In this document: positions 62,656 to 64,000 of the stretch, one piece after another | Numbering within the stretch: position 1 is the stretch's first letter | Layout of the letters: each line of letters begins with the position of its first letter | Notes under the pieces: generated by a model | The model's input: only the letters and a program-made list of their open reading frames with translations | What the model was told of the DNA's origin: nothing | Database searches by the model: none | Translations under genes and position numbers: made by a program | Source: Paenibacillus sp. 453mf | GTDB taxonomy: Bacteria; Bacillota; Bacilli; Paenibacillales; Paenibacillaceae | Direction: 5' to 3' | NCBI RefSeq assembly: GCF_900116105.1 | Contig: NZ_FPAC01000007.1 | Location: 123,862 to 187,861, forward strand | Length of the DNA: 64,000 nt

Positions 62656-62729
62656 CGTGCCCTAAGAGATTCGAACTCCTGACCTTTTGATTCGTAGTCA
62701 AACGCTCTATCCAGCTGAGCTAAGGGCAC
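62656..62729 (-). tRNA. tRNA-Arg (anticodon ACG)
   Basis: Acceptor GTGCCCT/AGGGCAC; anticodon arm TTTGA-CTACGAA-TCAAA. CCA is not encoded. As I recall it, the B. subtilis trnD cluster has no Arg gene at this place. Confidence 0.95.
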
Positions 62730-62742
62730 ATATTGTCTAACA

Positions 62743-62828
62743 TGCGGAAGACCAGACTTGAACTGGTACGATAGTCACCTACCGCAGGATTTTAAGTCCT
62801 GTGCGTCTGCCGATTCCGCCACTCCCGC
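62743..62828 (-). tRNA. tRNA-Leu (anticodon TAA)
   Basis: Acceptor GCGGGAG/CTTCCGC; anticodon arm CAGGA-CTTAAAA-TCCTG; long variable arm. CCA is not encoded. Confidence 0.95.
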
Positions 62829-62837
62829 TTAAAAAAA

Positions 62838-62911
62838 TGGAGGCGCCACCCAGATTCGAACTGGGGATAAAGCTTTTGCAGAGCTGTGCCTTACCACTTG
62901 GCTATGGCGCC
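62838..62911 (-). tRNA. tRNA-Cys (anticodon GCA)
   Basis: Acceptor GGCGCCA/TGGCGCC; anticodon loop CTGCAAA. The 3' CCA is encoded. Confidence 0.95.
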
Positions 62912-62917
62912 TTATTA

Positions 62918-62992
62918 TGGAGCGGACGACGGGAATCGAACCCGCGACCCTCGCCTTGGCAAGGCGATGCTCTACCGCTGAGCCACGTCCGC
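62918..62992 (-). tRNA. tRNA-Gly (anticodon GCC)
   Basis: Acceptor GCGGACG/CGTCCGC; anticodon arm TCGCC-TTGCCAA-GGCGA. CCA is encoded. Confidence 0.96.
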
Positions 62993-63000
62993 GTATAAAC

Positions 63001-63075
63001 TGGCTGGGGATATAGGATTCGAACCTATGCGTGACGGAGTCAAAGTCCGTTGCCTTACCGCTTGGCTAATCCCCA
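63001..63075 (-). tRNA. tRNA-Gln (anticodon TTG)
   Basis: Acceptor TGGGGAT/ATCCCCA; anticodon arm ACGGA-CTTTGAC-TCCGT. CCA is encoded. Confidence 0.96.
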
Positions 63076-63086
63076 ATAAATATAAA

Positions 63087-63163
63087 TGGGGCGATCGATG
63101 GGACTTGAACCCACGAATGCCGGAGCCACAATCCGGTGCGTTAACCCCTTCGCCACGACCGCC
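63087..63163 (-). tRNA. tRNA-His (anticodon GTG)
   Basis: Acceptor GCGGTCG/CGATCGC with an extra 5' G opposite the C discriminator, the histidine identity pair. The anticodon loop is TTGTGGC. CCA is encoded. Confidence 0.96.
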
Positions 63164-63182
63164 ATATAAATTATAAGGTAAT

Positions 63183-63256
63183 TGGCAGGGGCAGCAGGAA
63201 TTGAACCCACACTAACGGTTTTGGAGACCGCTGTTCTACCTTTAAACTATGCCCCT
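63183..63256 (-). tRNA. tRNA-Trp (anticodon CCA)
   Basis: Acceptor AGGGGCA/TGCCCCT; anticodon loop CTCCAAA. CCA is encoded. It is the effector tRNA of the trpS T-box in this window. Confidence 0.96.
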
Positions 63257-63263
63257 ATGAAAC

Positions 63264-63349
63264 TGGTGGAGGATGATGGATTCGAACCACCGAACCCTTA
63301 CGGGAGCAGATTTACAGTCTGATGCGTTTGGCCACTTCGCTAATCCTCC
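63264..63349 (-). tRNA. tRNA-Tyr (anticodon GTA)
   Basis: Acceptor GGAGGAT/ATCCTCC; anticodon arm CAGA-CTGTAAA-TCTG; long variable arm. CCA is encoded. Confidence 0.95.
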
Positions 63350-63360
63350 ATATGAAACTG

Positions 63361-63436
<76 letters not shown>

Positions 63437-63451
63437 ATAAGGTGTTGTAAA

Positions 63452-63527
<76 letters not shown>

Positions 63528-63550
63528 ATATTATAACATAATAACTAAAA

Positions 63551-63627
63551 TGGCGGAACTGACGGGATTCGAACCCGCGATCTCCTGCGTGACAGGCAGG
63601 CATGTTAGGCCTCTACACCACAGTTCC
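63551..63627 (-). tRNA. tRNA-Asp (anticodon GTC)
   Basis: Acceptor GGAACTG/CAGTTCC; anticodon arm CCTGC-CTGTCAC-GCAGG. CCA is encoded. Confidence 0.96.
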
Positions 63628-63638
63628 ATGTAATTCAA

Positions 63639-63712
<74 letters not shown>

Positions 63713-63722
63713 ATATTAAGAA

Positions 63723-63795
63723 TGGAGACTGAGGGGATCGAACCCCCGACCCTCTGCTTGTAAGGCAGATGCTCTCCCAGCTGAGCTAAGTCTCC
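63723..63795 (-). tRNA. tRNA-Val (anticodon TAC)
   Basis: Acceptor GGAGACT/AGTCTCC; anticodon arm CTGCC-TTACAAG-like loop with a TAC anticodon. CCA is not encoded. Confidence 0.95.
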
Positions 63796-63808
63796 ATTAT
63801 GTAAAAAG

Positions 63809-63827
63809 AAAGTGACCCGTAGGGGAT
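63809..63827. repeat. 19-bp copy of the tRNA-Glu 3' end
   Basis: AAAGTGACCCGTAGGGGAT is repeated exactly at 63925-63943, where it covers the last 15 bases of tRNA-Glu plus 4 flanking bases. The 97 bp between contain a GAACCC-TGAT-GGGTTC hairpin and no gene. Confidence 0.9.
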
Positions 63828-63928
63828 ACTCTCACTATCGTTCGAGACTGCGATGCAATTTCTAACGATGTAAATGCTTCGACGAACCCTGATGGGTTCT
63901 CATCCCCAATCGAAGAATCAAATTAAAG

Positions 63929-64000
63929 TGACCCGTAGGGGATTCGAACCCCTGTTACCTCCGTGAAAGGGAGGTGTCTTAACCCCTTGACCAACGGGCC
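63929..64000 (-). tRNA. tRNA-Glu (anticodon TTC)
   Basis: Acceptor GGCCCGT/ACGGGTC, with anticodon arm CCTCC-CTTTCAC-GGAGG. The 5' end falls exactly on the window edge, so the gene is complete. CCA is not encoded. Confidence 0.95.

Noticed and set aside
62801..62998. Open frame across the tRNA run
   Set aside because: It reads antisense through tRNA-Leu, tRNA-Cys and tRNA-Gly genes; a known artefact of tRNA clusters.

Overview
The window looks like chromosomal DNA of an endospore-forming, aerobic, low-to-mid GC Firmicute, most probably Paenibacillus or a close relative. The evidence is two alpha/beta SASP genes with sigma-G-type promoters, SspI, a SpoVB-type flippase, YlbJ, LytH and YunB, strong AGGAGG ribosome-binding sites with frequent TTG/GTG starts, a T-box in front of trpS, a MntR-type operator, and a tRNA run in the order of the Bacillus subtilis trnD cluster. 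No phage, transposase, CRISPR array, plasmid gene or antiphage system was recognised. The window is mostly core genome, with local repeat expansions and one gene-family amplification.

Layout. 0-6 kb: a gene cut by the left edge, heme A synthase (ctaA), a thioredoxin-like protein, a DUF2515 protein, a SpoVB/YtgP-type flippase and a Cof-type HAD phosphatase. 6-10 kb: a four-gene manganese ABC transporter (mntABCD, minus strand) behind a MntR-like box. 10-18.3 kb: three tandem paralogous class B penicillin-binding proteins, a CvpA-like/transglutaminase membrane protein and a small membrane protein. 18.5-23.2 kb: an MFS transporter, a Toprim mini-protein, sco and ctaB (cytochrome oxidase assembly, functionally linked to ctaA), and a YfhP-type membrane hydrolase. 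23.2-30.7 kb: two SASP genes, T-box-controlled trpS, an aldose epimerase, an M3 oligopeptidase, YycC, a truncated globin and several very small genes.

30.9-37 kb: ylbJ, nadK, then the syntenic block yutD-lipA-lytH-yunB, in which yutD and yunB both carry repeat-expanded C-termini. 37-40.3 kb: a short 6-phosphogluconate dehydrogenase and the first glucose-6-phosphate dehydrogenase, with an HxlR regulator divergent from them. 40.4-49.6 kb: a lipoprotein, a DUF1002 protein, a NUDIX - mini-ORF - rRNA/tRNA methyltransferase - KtrA-type run, sspI, prfC, a second zwf and a small basic protein. 49.7-54.5 kb: an envelope-stress locus (liaI-like, PspA, PspC, LiaH/PspA, LiaF, LiaS, LiaR). 54.7-62.4 kb: an LplABC-type sugar ABC importer with two paralogous binding lipoproteins and a divergent membrane-anchored AraC regulator. 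62.5-64 kb: fifteen tRNA genes on the minus strand, presumably the 3' part of an rRNA-tRNA operon entering from the right.

Themes that tie genes together are envelope building and stress (three PBPs, flippase, Lia/Psp), aerobic respiration (ctaA, ctaB, sco), the oxidative pentose-phosphate pathway (two zwf, gnd, nadK) and sporulation. The observations most worth following are the PBP triplication, the 39-bp repeat array that forms both the yunB C-terminus and the lytH terminator region, the dispersed GAATCAATTTC inverted-repeat family, the operator-like palindrome and candidate micro-ORF in the zwf leader, and the duplicated tRNA-Glu 3' end. Start codons were chosen from ribosome-binding sites seen in the sequence. 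Family names come from recalled motifs and synteny, not from database searches.
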